Assembly (NCBI RefSeq): GCF_009756665.1
Contig: NZ_CP037953.1
Span: 2,170,001-2,234,000, forward strand
Source: Permianibacter aggregans
GTDB taxonomy: Bacteria; Pseudomonadota; Gammaproteobacteria; Enterobacterales; Permianibacteraceae
Direction of reading: 5' to 3'
DNA length: 64,000 nt
A program made the translations under genes and the position numbers. This document shows, one piece after another, positions 45,557-52,523 of the stretch. Under the pieces are notes generated by a model. It did no database searches, was not told the DNA's origin, and worked only from the letters and a program-made list of their open reading frames with translations. Numbering within the stretch: position 1 is the first letter of the stretch; each line of letters starts with the position of its first letter.

Positions 45557-46554
45557 AAAATATCGCACCGTTTGTTTTCGCTAGTTGTTTGTTGGGTTGC
45601 GCTGCAGAAAGTGATCAGCGCGCATTAGCCGACGCGCCGCTTTCTACGTCTTTGGTGCAGGCCAGTGGTGAACTGGCGTCAGCAGACACGGTATTGCTTG
45701 GCCCGCCGATGATTCAGCATGTCTGGCAGCACAAAATCACCTTGCTGGCACCGGAAGGATCGCAAACCAAAGCCGGTCAACCGGTGCTTGGTTTCGATGC
45801 CAGCAATCAGCAGCAGGAGTTGATCGTCAAAAGAAGTGAGCTGGCCACCGCCAAACAAAAACTCGACAACACGATCATGAGCGATAACGCGACGTTGCAG
45901 GAATTAAAACTGAAGCTGGCCGAAGCGCAGATGCAAAAAGAAAAAGCGGCGCGCAAGCTGGAGCAATCGGAAAGCCTGGTTGCTGCCAATGAATTGAAAA
46001 AACTGCGCATCGATCAAGCTATCGCCGACGACAAATTGATGGAAGCGGAAAAACTGCTGAAACAACACCAGCATGCCTCATCGGCGCGCAAGGAAATTGC
46101 TGCCGCCGAATTGGCCCGATTCGAAGCCGAGGTTGCGCGCTTGCAAGGTGAAATCCAGCGCATGACCGTATTGGCGCCCAAAGAGGGTTTGGTTGTCTAC
46201 AAAACCGATTGGCAAGGCAACAAATTTGGCGAAGGCGATACCGTTTACGTTGGTCAATCGGTCATGGAAATTCCTTCACTGGAAAACATGATCGTCAAGG
46301 CCGAGGTGCTGGAAGTTGATGCCGGTCGTCTGCGCGTAGGGCAACCAGTGCAGATTACTCTCGATGCACAACCGGACCGGCAATTTCATGGACAAGTGCG
46401 AACGCTCGGTCAGGTATTTCGCAGCAAATCGCACAAGGATCCGGCGGTGGTGTTCGATGCGGAAATCACCATCAGCAATCCCGATGCGGAGTTGATGCGA
46501 CCGGGAATGGCGGTGCGTTTGCGGGTTGATACCAGCAAAGAGGATGCGACATGA
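45553..46554 (+). CDS. HlyD/MacA-like periplasmic adaptor 2, lipoprotein
   Basis: Second adaptor in the row, 333 residues. The N-terminus ends in LLGC, a lipobox. TKAGQPVLGFDASNQQQEL is the lipoyl half-motif, followed by a long coiled coil (about 90-200) with Lys/Glu/Ala heptads, then MTVLAPKEGLVVYK, the beta-barrel (VKAEVLEVDAGRLRVGQPV) and an RPGMAVRLRVD C-terminus. It overlaps the first adaptor by four bases (ATGA). Sequence similarity to adaptors 1 and 3 is mainly in the domain signatures, so they are diverged paralogues rather than recent copies. Confidence 0.87.
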   Translation: MKNIAPFVFASCLLGCAAESDQRALADAPLSTSLVQASGELASADTVLLGPPMIQHVWQHKITLLAPEGSQTKAGQPVLGFDASNQQQELIVKRSELATAKQKLDNTIMSDNATLQELKLKLAEAQMQKEKAARKLEQSESLVAANELKKLRIDQAIADDKLMEAEKLLKQHQHASSARKEIAAAELARFEAEVARLQGEIQRMTVLAPKEGLVVYKTDWQGNKFGEGDTVYVGQSVMEIPSLENMIVKAEVLEVDAGRLRVGQPVQITLDAQPDRQFHGQVRTLGQVFRSKSHKDPAVVFDAEITISNPDAELMRPGMAVRLRVDTSKEDAT

Positions 46555-47738
46555 AAGGCGTTGCGTTGCTGTTGATGCTGGCGTTGAGTGCCTGTTCATC
46601 TCAAACCGAACAAAGCGCCGCTGAACTGGTTTTGCAACCCGCAGATTTCAGCATACGGGTGCAGGCCGAAGGCGAACTGGAAGCGTCAACCGCGACGCCG
46701 ATCACGATGCCGGCGGGCATTTCCGAGCCTCAAGTATTGGCCTGGATGCAGGAAGAAAACGTTCGGGTCAAGGCCGGCGACATCGTCGCGAAGCTCGATG
46801 AGAAACGCTTCCAACGTGAGGCCGAGCAGGAACGCCTGAAAATATCGCAGGCGGAATTGTCATTGAACAGTCGCGAGTTTGTGCTTGGCGGTGAACGACG
46901 CAGCATTGGCGCCGAACTGGATCTGGTGCGTGAAGAGCTGGACTTTGCCAGTCGTTTTGCGGTCGAGGATCTGCGTGTTTACTCGCGCATCGAGATAATC
47001 GACAAGCTCGCCAATGTCGATTACCTACAATCGCGCCAGGCTCATCAGCAATGGCGTAACGACCGTCATGACAACAAAACCGAGGCAGAGTTGGCGTTGC
47101 TGCAATTGCAACAGAAGCAACACCAAACCCGCTTGCAAAGCGTCGAACGGTCATTGGGACAAATGCTGATCCGGGCACCGCATGACGGCGTGCTGATCCA
47201 TGCCCGCGATTGGGGTGAACCATTGCGGGTCGGTGCAACGCTCTGGCCGGGCCGCAAAATCGCCGTTATTCCGGACATGAACAAGTTACAGGCGAAACTG
47301 CACGTGCTGGAGAGCGAAGCGCTTGGACTGGCCGCTGGACAATCGGTAACGTTGCGGGTCGATGCGCTGCCGGAATTGTCCTTGCGCGGTACAGTCACCC
47401 AAGTCGACAAGCTGGCAAAACCGCGTCAGCGCAATAACCCGGTGAAATATTTCGAGTTGATGGTGCAGATCGAACAGGCACCGGTTGAACGCTTGCGTCC
47501 CGGCATGGCGGTGCGTGCCGATATTCTCGTTATCGAAAAAAATAATGTATTGACGGTGCCGGTGCAGGCGCTCAGTCAACAAGAAGGCAAACACTGGGTC
47601 TGGCGTTATGACGGCGAACAATTTATTCAGCACGCTGTTGATGTCGGCGCCCGCAGCCAGAGCCGGGTAGAAATCATTGGTGGTGCGCAAGCCGGCGACA
47701 GAATTCTGCTGTTGCCACCGACTGGACACAACACATGA
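46551..47738 (+). CDS. HlyD/MacA-like periplasmic adaptor 3, lipoprotein
   Basis: Third adaptor, 395 residues and the longest. The signal ends in LSAC (lipobox). The lipoyl half reads RVKAGDIVAKLDEKRFQRE. A coiled-coil hairpin (about 85-200) is followed by MLIRAPHDGVLIHARDW, the beta-barrel region, RLRPGMAVRADILV, and an extra membrane-proximal domain (VLTVPVQALSQQEGKHWVWRYDG to the end), as in MacA and RND adaptors. This one is therefore the most complete MacA-like subunit. It overlaps both neighbours by four bases. Confidence 0.9.
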   Translation: MKGVALLLMLALSACSSQTEQSAAELVLQPADFSIRVQAEGELEASTATPITMPAGISEPQVLAWMQEENVRVKAGDIVAKLDEKRFQREAEQERLKISQAELSLNSREFVLGGERRSIGAELDLVREELDFASRFAVEDLRVYSRIEIIDKLANVDYLQSRQAHQQWRNDRHDNKTEAELALLQLQQKQHQTRLQSVERSLGQMLIRAPHDGVLIHARDWGEPLRVGATLWPGRKIAVIPDMNKLQAKLHVLESEALGLAAGQSVTLRVDALPELSLRGTVTQVDKLAKPRQRNNPVKYFELMVQIEQAPVERLRPGMAVRADILVIEKNNVLTVPVQALSQQEGKHWVWRYDGEQFIQHAVDVGARSQSRVEIIGGAQAGDRILLLPPTGHNT

Positions 47739-48970
47739 TCAGCTGGCAACACATACGCGAAGCGCTGGAAGAACAGCTGCATCACAAACTGCGCACCTTG
47801 TTGACCTTGCTTGGCATGATTTTCGGTGTCGGTGCCGTGATCGCCATGCTCAGCATCGGTGAAGGCGCTGAGCGCGAAGCATTACAGTTGATCGACGAGC
47901 TCGGTTTGCGCAACTTGATCGTCGAAGGCAAGCCGGTCGAGGAAGATCGGTTGCGGGAGCAGCGCAAACATTCGCTTGGCTTGAATCGGCGAGACATTGA
48001 AGTGGCAATGGACACGCTGCCATTTGTGCGCAACTGGAGCGCGGAAAAGCGGGTGAAAACCTACCTGTTGTTCAGTGAGCAAGGCCGTTCCGACGCTGCC
48101 GTTTTCGCGGTCAGTCCGAGTTATTTTCAGCTCAGCCATCTGCAGGTAGCGTCCGGTAGGTTGCTCAGCGAAGAAGATGATCGCCATTTCGCCCAGGTGG
48201 CGGTGCTGGGCCCGGAAACGGCCCGGCAGCTTTTTCCCGGCGGTGATGCCGTAGGCCAGCTGATTAAAATCAATCATGTCTGGCTGCGCGTCGTTGGTGT
48301 GCTGGCCGACAAACAACTGAGCAAATCGGAATTTCAGGGCGTCAAACTCGGCGGTGAAAAGAACCGGGTATTCATTTCACTGGACAATGCCCACCGCCGT
48401 TTCAAATTCGAGCCGCTGGAATCCACGCTCGACGCCTTCCGGCTTGAACTGGAACCGGGCGCCAACCCACTGGTGGCGGCGGAAAGTCTGCGTCATCTGT
48501 TGCAGCGTCGTCACAATGACATCGACGATTTCGACATCGTGGTACCGGCACAACTGATGGCTCAGCACCGGGAAACGCGCCGCATTTTCACCATTGTCAT
48601 GAGCTGCGTCGCCGGCATTTCGTTATTGGTCGGTGGCATTGGCATCATGAACATCATGCTGGCCAGTGTGCTTGAACGCACGCATGAAATCGGTTTGTTG
48701 CGTGCCATCGGCGCCCGCAGGAAAGACATCCTGACGCAATTTATGGTTGAGAGTTTTACCATTACGACGCTTGGTGGCTTGCTTGGTATTGTGCTCGGTT
48801 TTGCGCTGGCTGCAGTGATTGCCTGGTATGCCGGCTGGGCCGTCGGTTTCTCGCTGACTGCGATTCTTGTGTCGGTTGGTGTCTGCGCGTTAATTGGTAT
48901 GGTGTTTGGTTTGTATCCCGCCATGCAAGCCGCAAAACTCGATCCAATCGTCGCGCTGCAGCGCGAATAG
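47735..48970 (+). CDS. ABC transporter permease (MacB/FtsX family)
   Basis: The 411-residue inner-membrane permease has the MacB topology: a first helix with LHHKLRTLLTLLGMIFGVGAVIAMLSIGEGA, a large periplasmic MacB_PCD domain (about 50-275), then three helices beginning ETRRIFTIVMSCVAGISLLVGGIGIMNIMLASV with ERTHEIGLLRAIGA and the terminal AAKLDPIVALQRE. It pairs with the ATPase at 43906. MacB-class transporters act as mechanotransmission pumps with periplasmic adaptors and TolC-type channels; no outer-membrane channel gene is nearby. Peptide genes begin 161 bases downstream, suggesting peptide export or self-protection as a role (inference). Confidence 0.93.
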   Translation: MISWQHIREALEEQLHHKLRTLLTLLGMIFGVGAVIAMLSIGEGAEREALQLIDELGLRNLIVEGKPVEEDRLREQRKHSLGLNRRDIEVAMDTLPFVRNWSAEKRVKTYLLFSEQGRSDAAVFAVSPSYFQLSHLQVASGRLLSEEDDRHFAQVAVLGPETARQLFPGGDAVGQLIKINHVWLRVVGVLADKQLSKSEFQGVKLGGEKNRVFISLDNAHRRFKFEPLESTLDAFRLELEPGANPLVAAESLRHLLQRRHNDIDDFDIVVPAQLMAQHRETRRIFTIVMSCVAGISLLVGGIGIMNIMLASVLERTHEIGLLRAIGARRKDILTQFMVESFTITTLGGLLGIVLGFALAAVIAWYAGWAVGFSLTAILVSVGVCALIGMVFGLYPAMQAAKLDPIVALQRE

Positions 48971-49049
48971 ATAATGCGAAGTGGCTCAAGTGAGCATCGA
49001 GAATCAAGTCCCATATTCCCTTTGCTCCAGAGCGATATCCGAGTTGTCA

Positions 49050-49078
49050 TTGACGGTAGAAATCTCGCTTTCTATGGT
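49050..49078 (+). promoter_or_regulatory. Promoter of precursor peptide 1
   Basis: TTGACG (49050-49055), 17 bases, TATGGT (49073-49078). Transcription would start near 49085. It has the same -35 hexamer, preceded by CA, and the same spacing as the promoter of peptide 2. Confidence 0.7.
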
Positions 49079-49085
49079 CGATGCT

Positions 49086-49101
49086 GCCGTCAAATGACGG
49101 C
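49086..49101 (+). promoter_or_regulatory. Short dyad at the predicted transcript 5' end of peptide 1
   Basis: GCCGTCA and TGACGGC (49086-49092, 49095-49101) separated by two bases, placed at the expected +1. It could be an operator or a 5'-terminal stem. A dyad of unrelated sequence sits in the same place before peptide 2. Confidence 0.45.
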
Positions 49102-49131
49102 GAATACTCAAAACATCGCTAGGAGTCAGAA

Positions 49132-49320
49132 ATGGAAAACAAGCAAAAGCTTTTCGCCTTCAAAGTGATCGCCAAGGAGTCGCGGCAGGCAGTCAACAAG
49201 GATGGCAAGTGGTTGGCGCGCGAAGGCGTTGCCACTGCCGGTTGTACAGACCCGCGAGGTTGGGGTGCAGTGCGTTACTCGAACTGGTGGGGTGGTGTTG
49301 ACGCTGGCGCCTTCTGTTAA
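49132..49320 (+). CDS. Candidate RiPP precursor peptide 1 (62 residues)
   Basis: The 62-residue peptide shows no similarity I recognise outside its paralogue. The N-terminal part (1-30) is charged and begins MENKQKLFAFKV, with a likely recognition motif KLFAFKV, comparable in position to the leader helix motif in graspetide precursors. The C-terminal part (about 33-62) is Gly/Trp/Arg-rich, AGCTDPRGWGAVRY...WWGGVDAGAFC, with C38 and C-terminal C62. T39, D40 and D57 are the conserved side chains that an ATP-grasp enzyme could join. An AGGAG site lies upstream. It and peptide 2 align without gaps, 44 of 62 positions identical. The core/leader boundary is inferred. Confidence 0.75.
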   Translation: MENKQKLFAFKVIAKESRQAVNKDGKWLAREGVATAGCTDPRGWGAVRYSNWWGGVDAGAFC

Positions 49321-49773
49321 TTGATGCAATACAGCGGAGCGCAAGGTGGTAAACGCAGCTCTGCTCAAATTTATTTAGCAAGTGGCGTGAAAATGAGTGC
49401 AAGACTAGTTCGCGGAACAGAGCTAACGACCCGGCGCGGGTTCCTTAACAGCACTCTCCGCTGATCCGCACTGGCTCATTCCATTCCTGCACACCTGTCA
49501 GCCGGCTCCCGGCCCCTCGCTGAAATACTCCAAACGCAATGAAACGTTGACGATTTGTAGCTTTTTGTAGAATTTTGTATAGCAAGTTTCTTTACAAGTA
49601 CGTCATCAGAATTTACAACGGCGAAAAAAAACGTGAATTAACGCCCAGAGCATTTGCTATGTGATTGGCAAAAAGCGATTCAAAAACAGTCGGTTGTCCA
49701 CGCTTATCCGCGATATTGAACACGGATTAACTTCATTCAGTACGGACCGCAAATCCGACGTCTACTTTTAGCA
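49321..49773. other. Non-coding region between the two precursor peptide genes
   Basis: About 450 bases with no open frame that I can support and an AT-rich second half unlike the surrounding genes. It contains a short GC dyad ACCCG-GCG-CGGGT (49429-49441) that might weakly terminate the first peptide transcript, and helically phased TTTGTA repeats (listed separately). No third peptide copy was found. Confidence 0.6.
49554..49618. repeat. Phased TTTGTA repeats with inverted copies
   Basis: TTTGTA occurs at 49554, 49564 and 49574, exactly 10 bases apart, so all lie on the same DNA face. Inverted TACAA copies follow at 49593 and 49614. The pattern is suggestive of a regulator-binding array upstream of the second peptide promoter (its -35 is at 49774). 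Confidence 0.45.
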
Positions 49774-49802
49774 TTGACGTACAAATTCATGCTCCCTATA
49801 TT
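49774..49802 (+). promoter_or_regulatory. Promoter of precursor peptide 2 and the maturation operon
   Basis: TTGACG (49774-49779), 17 bases, TATATT (49797-49802); predicted start near 49809. It is stronger in its -10 than the peptide 1 promoter. Confidence 0.75.
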
Positions 49803-49809
49803 CGCTTCC

Positions 49810-49831
49810 ACCATCATCGGACGATGATGGT
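49810..49831 (+). promoter_or_regulatory. Dyad at the predicted transcript 5' end of peptide 2
   Basis: ACCATCATC (49810-49818), loop GGAC, GATGATGGT (49823-49831), followed by TTT. It begins at the expected +1 and ends 27 bases before the ATG. It could be an operator, a 5' stabilising stem, or an attenuator because T residues follow. Confidence 0.5.
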
Positions 49832-49858
49832 TTTACCAACGTTCAATAGGAGTCAGAA

Positions 49859-50047
49859 ATGGAAAACAAGCAAAAGCTTTTCGCCTTCAAAGTAGTCGCC
49901 AAGGAAAACGCCGTGGCAGTGAACAAGGACAACAAGTGGTCAGCGCGTGACGGCGTAGCTGCCGCTGGCTGCACCGACCCGCGCAATCTGGGCATGGTAC
50001 GTTACCCGAGTCGCTGGGGTGGCATCGATTCCGGCGTGTATTGCTGA
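49859..50047 (+). CDS. Candidate RiPP precursor peptide 2 (62 residues)
   Basis: Paralogue of the peptide at 49132. The first 12 residues are identical and the DNA around the start is nearly identical too (AGGAGTCAGAA before the ATG in both). The C-terminal part reads AGCTDPRNLGMVRYPS RWGGIDSGVYC, with C38, T39, D40, D57 and C62 conserved. Variation clusters in residues 17-19 and 43-52, a pattern expected if the leader is fixed and the core diversifies. No membrane segment. It is followed by a hairpin and then the ATP-grasp gene, so it is the proximal substrate of the maturation genes (inference). Confidence 0.78.
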   Translation: MENKQKLFAFKVVAKENAVAVNKDNKWSARDGVAAAGCTDPRNLGMVRYPSRWGGIDSGVYC

Positions 50048-50058
50048 TCGTTGCCGTC

Positions 50059-50087
50059 GGTGGAAGGCAATTTTCTCGCCTTCCACC
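50059..50087 (+). terminator. Hairpin between peptide 2 and the maturation genes
   Basis: GGTGGAAGGC (50059-50068), a nine-base loop and GCCTTCCACC (50078-50087) form a perfect 10-base stem. No T-run follows, so it probably acts as a partial terminator or mRNA-stabilising 3' end, giving more peptide than enzyme transcript. That role is known for other RiPP operons and inferred here. Confidence 0.6.
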
Positions 50088-50120
50088 AATGAAACGGACT
50101 GAGTCATAACAGGGTCAAGG

Positions 50121-51128
50121 ATGGACAAGAAAATCCTGATTGTAAGCAATAGTTACGATATCCACGCTGATCTGGTCATGGAAAAGCTGCAGGCCAGGGG
50201 AGTTGAAGTTTTCCGCCTGAATCAAGACAATTTTCCTCGTGATTATGGCATCGCTATTCAACATGGAGTCAGTAATGTCAGTTGTGAGCTTGGACAGCTC
50301 AAGTCGGGTCAATCGTTGAATCTGTTGGATGTCGGCGCAATTTGGACGCGAAAACCCGCACCGTTCCGGTTCATAAGCGATGATCTGCCAGCGCAAGAAC
50401 GGGCATTTGCCAACGCTGAAACCGCTCATCTGTTCAACAGCATATTATTCTCGCTCGACGGCTTCTGGATGAATCATCCGAAAGCCAATCGAACCGCCCT
50501 ATGGAAAGGTGAGCAACTGCAACGTGCGGCAAAGTTTGGTTTTCGGGTGCCGCGCACACTGATCAGCAACGACCCGGAGCAAGTACGACAATTCAAACAA
50601 GTGCTGCCAGGCGAAATGATCGTCAAAACGCTCTCTTCGGCCTCGCTGTCCGTTGAGGACGTTGAGCCGGAATTCAGGCAGGCTGGCAGTCTGATGACCA
50701 CGATCGTTGATGAACAGCATATGACGTCGATAGATGCCGTACGTGAGCTGCCTTGCTTGTTCCAGGAATACGTTCCCAAGCAGTACGAGCTGCGAGTAAC
50801 GATCATTGGCCAACAGGTCTTTGCCGCCCGTATCGACTCGCAACGAGATCAACGCACGGCAATTGATTATCGTGATTTCTCCGTCGATATTCCGTATCAA
50901 CCGGAACGCCTGTCAAGCGAACTGCAAACCCGCTGTCTCGGGTTTGTCGAGAGCTATGGACTCAGTTATGGCGCGATGGACCTGATCGTGACGCCAGATA
51001 ATGAATACGTTTTTCTTGAAAACAATCCTTCAGGCCAGTTTCTGTTCATTGAACAGCTGGTGCCTGAACTTTCCATGTCTGACGCCGTTACCGATCTGTT
51101 GATTAGACAGAGCCGGCAACGGCGCTGA
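50121..51128 (+). CDS. ATP-grasp peptide maturase (MvdD/graspetide synthetase-like)
   Basis: The 335-residue protein fits ATP-grasp ligases that make ester or amide cross-links in graspetides (microviridin-type MvdC/MvdD). Visible signatures: ILIVSNSYDIHADLV at the N-terminus, IWTRKPAPF, NHPKANRTALWKGEQLQRAAKFGF (substrate-binding family motif), VPRTLISNDP, QEYVPKQYELR (215-225) with K220 and R225, VFAARIDSQ, and the metal-binding E300-x-N302 in FLENNPSGQ. In this family ATP phosphorylates a peptide carboxylate, which is attacked by a Ser/Thr or Lys side chain. Here T39 and D57 of the neighbouring peptides are candidates. Starts 73 bases after peptide 2. Substrate and product are inferred. 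Confidence 0.85.
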   Translation: MDKKILIVSNSYDIHADLVMEKLQARGVEVFRLNQDNFPRDYGIAIQHGVSNVSCELGQLKSGQSLNLLDVGAIWTRKPAPFRFISDDLPAQERAFANAETAHLFNSILFSLDGFWMNHPKANRTALWKGEQLQRAAKFGFRVPRTLISNDPEQVRQFKQVLPGEMIVKTLSSASLSVEDVEPEFRQAGSLMTTIVDEQHMTSIDAVRELPCLFQEYVPKQYELRVTIIGQQVFAARIDSQRDQRTAIDYRDFSVDIPYQPERLSSELQTRCLGFVESYGLSYGAMDLIVTPDNEYVFLENNPSGQFLFIEQLVPELSMSDAVTDLLIRQSRQRR

Positions 51129-51132
51129 GAGC

Positions 51133-51996
51133 ATGTCCATGCAAAATATTATCGAATCATTGCAGCACTATCGACAAAGACCGGTACTGACTATCGCCGC
51201 CACGCAGCTTGATCTGGAGATTCTGCCGCCTTTGTACGAACTGTTGCGACAACAGCCTCGTCGTGAACGTCTTGATGTGCTGTTCTACAGTCGCGGCGGC
51301 ATTGTCAACGCTGCTCGGCGAGTGGCGTTGTTGCTGCGTGAATTTGCTGACGAGATCAGCTTTCTGGTGCCGCACTACTGCGAATCGGCCGGCACCGTCA
51401 CGGCGCTTTCCGCCAACGAAATCATCGCCGGGCCGCTAGCAATCTTTTCGCCGATTGATCCATTGTTGACCGCCGGTCAACCTGGTGAAGCGGGGCCGCT
51501 GGCGTTATCAGCCCAGGATCTGCGTTTGTTTAGTGAGATGAGTCGACAATGGTTCGGGCTCGAACAACACGAAGCCCAGCAACACGCCTTGCAAACGCTG
51601 GCCACCAATATCTTTCCGAGCACGCTGACCTCGTTTTACCGCTCAACATTAGAGATGCAATCTATTTGTCGAGAGCTATTGGCTTTGCATCGGCCGGATG
51701 AAGTCGAGCGTTGTAAACAAATCGCCGATCAGCTGATATTCGGTTATCACTCCCACACTTACGCATTGACCCGTGATGACATGAAGGCGCTGGGTTTGCC
51801 CGTGACGAGCGACCCGGAAATAGAGCCCTTGCTCTGGTCGGTGGCTCAGGCGCTGCATGAATCCGTCGGCGCCATTTCCCGCCGGGAAAGCGATTCGGGT
51901 TGGCAGGATGCGTTATTGGGCAGCGGTGAAGGCCGCTGGCTTCGTACCCGCTCGGAAGACATGCCGCCTCACTGGCAATTCGCTCGCTGGAGCTGA
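51133..51996 (+). CDS. ClpP-fold serine peptidase (SDH/SppA-like)
   Basis: The 287-residue soluble protein resembles the serine dehydrogenase proteinase (SDH_sah) branch of the ClpP/crotonase fold. It has an FYSRGG loop (S53-G56, oxyanion region) and the presumed nucleophile S85 in CESAGTVTALSANEIIAGP, followed by FSPIDPLL, which matches the family's GPIDPQ segment. There is no signal peptide, so cleavage would occur in the cytoplasm. Placed directly after the ATP-grasp gene (four-base gap), it is the best candidate for removing the precursor leader, because the exporter lacks a C39 peptidase domain. The function in RiPP maturation is inferred. Confidence 0.75.
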   Translation: MSMQNIIESLQHYRQRPVLTIAATQLDLEILPPLYELLRQQPRRERLDVLFYSRGGIVNAARRVALLLREFADEISFLVPHYCESAGTVTALSANEIIAGPLAIFSPIDPLLTAGQPGEAGPLALSAQDLRLFSEMSRQWFGLEQHEAQQHALQTLATNIFPSTLTSFYRSTLEMQSICRELLALHRPDEVERCKQIADQLIFGYHSHTYALTRDDMKALGLPVTSDPEIEPLLWSVAQALHESVGAISRRESDSGWQDALLGSGEGRWLRTRSEDMPPHWQFARWS

Positions 51997-51998
51997 GC

Positions 51999-52523
51999 AT
52001 GATCAGCGAAATGGGATCGGAAATTTGTCGGTTGTTGATTTTACTGACATTGCTGTTGTCGAGTTACCACAAACTCTGCGATTGGCGCGGGTTTGCCGCC
52101 AGCCTCGTTGAAGACTTTCGGGTTCCGAAGCAGTCCGGCATTGTTTCGGCCATCGTGATTATCGCCATCGAAGCCCTGACGGCTCTGATGATTCTCAGCG
52201 GTGAACCTTGGCAAATTGTCGGCCTGTATTTGGCGGCCGCTTTGTTTCTCTTGCTCAGTCTGGTACTGGCAAGGGTTTTGTATCACAAGCAGCGGGTTTT
52301 TTGCCAATGCTTCGGTCGCTCCCGTTACCCGATTTCCAGTCTGGATCTGCTTCGCAATGGTATTTATTTTTTTGTCGCCGTTTTTGCGGCGATCGTTGAT
52401 GCGGCGATCGCGCTGACTTGGTTGGAACAGGCGATGTTATTTCTGATCGCGCTGCCTATTTTTCTGCTAACCATTCATCTGAACGAACTGCAGTGGTTGC
52501 TGCAGGAGCAAACACATGAGTGA
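51999..52523 (+). CDS. MauE/DoxX-like redox membrane protein
   Basis: The 174-residue protein has four predicted helices (about 8-24, 46-66, 70-93, 118-160) and the MauE-like C-Q-C-F-G motif (FCQCFGRSRYPIS) between helices 3 and 4. MauE is needed with the thioredoxin-like MauD to form disulfides in methylamine dehydrogenase. Here the next gene encodes a thioredoxin-like protein that overlaps it by eight bases, recreating that pair. A likely role is moving electrons across the membrane for disulfide formation in the peptide; this is inferred. Confidence 0.8.
   Translation: MISEMGSEICRLLILLTLLLSSYHKLCDWRGFAASLVEDFRVPKQSGIVSAIVIIAIEALTALMILSGEPWQIVGLYLAAALFLLLSLVLARVLYHKQRVFCQCFGRSRYPISSLDLLRNGIYFFVAVFAAIVDAAIALTWLEQAMLFLIALPIFLLTIHLNELQWLLQEQTHE

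Noticed and set aside
49321-49773. Search for a third precursor peptide copy or a small regulator gene between the two peptides
   Set aside because: No MENKQKLF-like start or AGGAGTCAG start context recurs, and the stretch is AT-rich with frequent stops.
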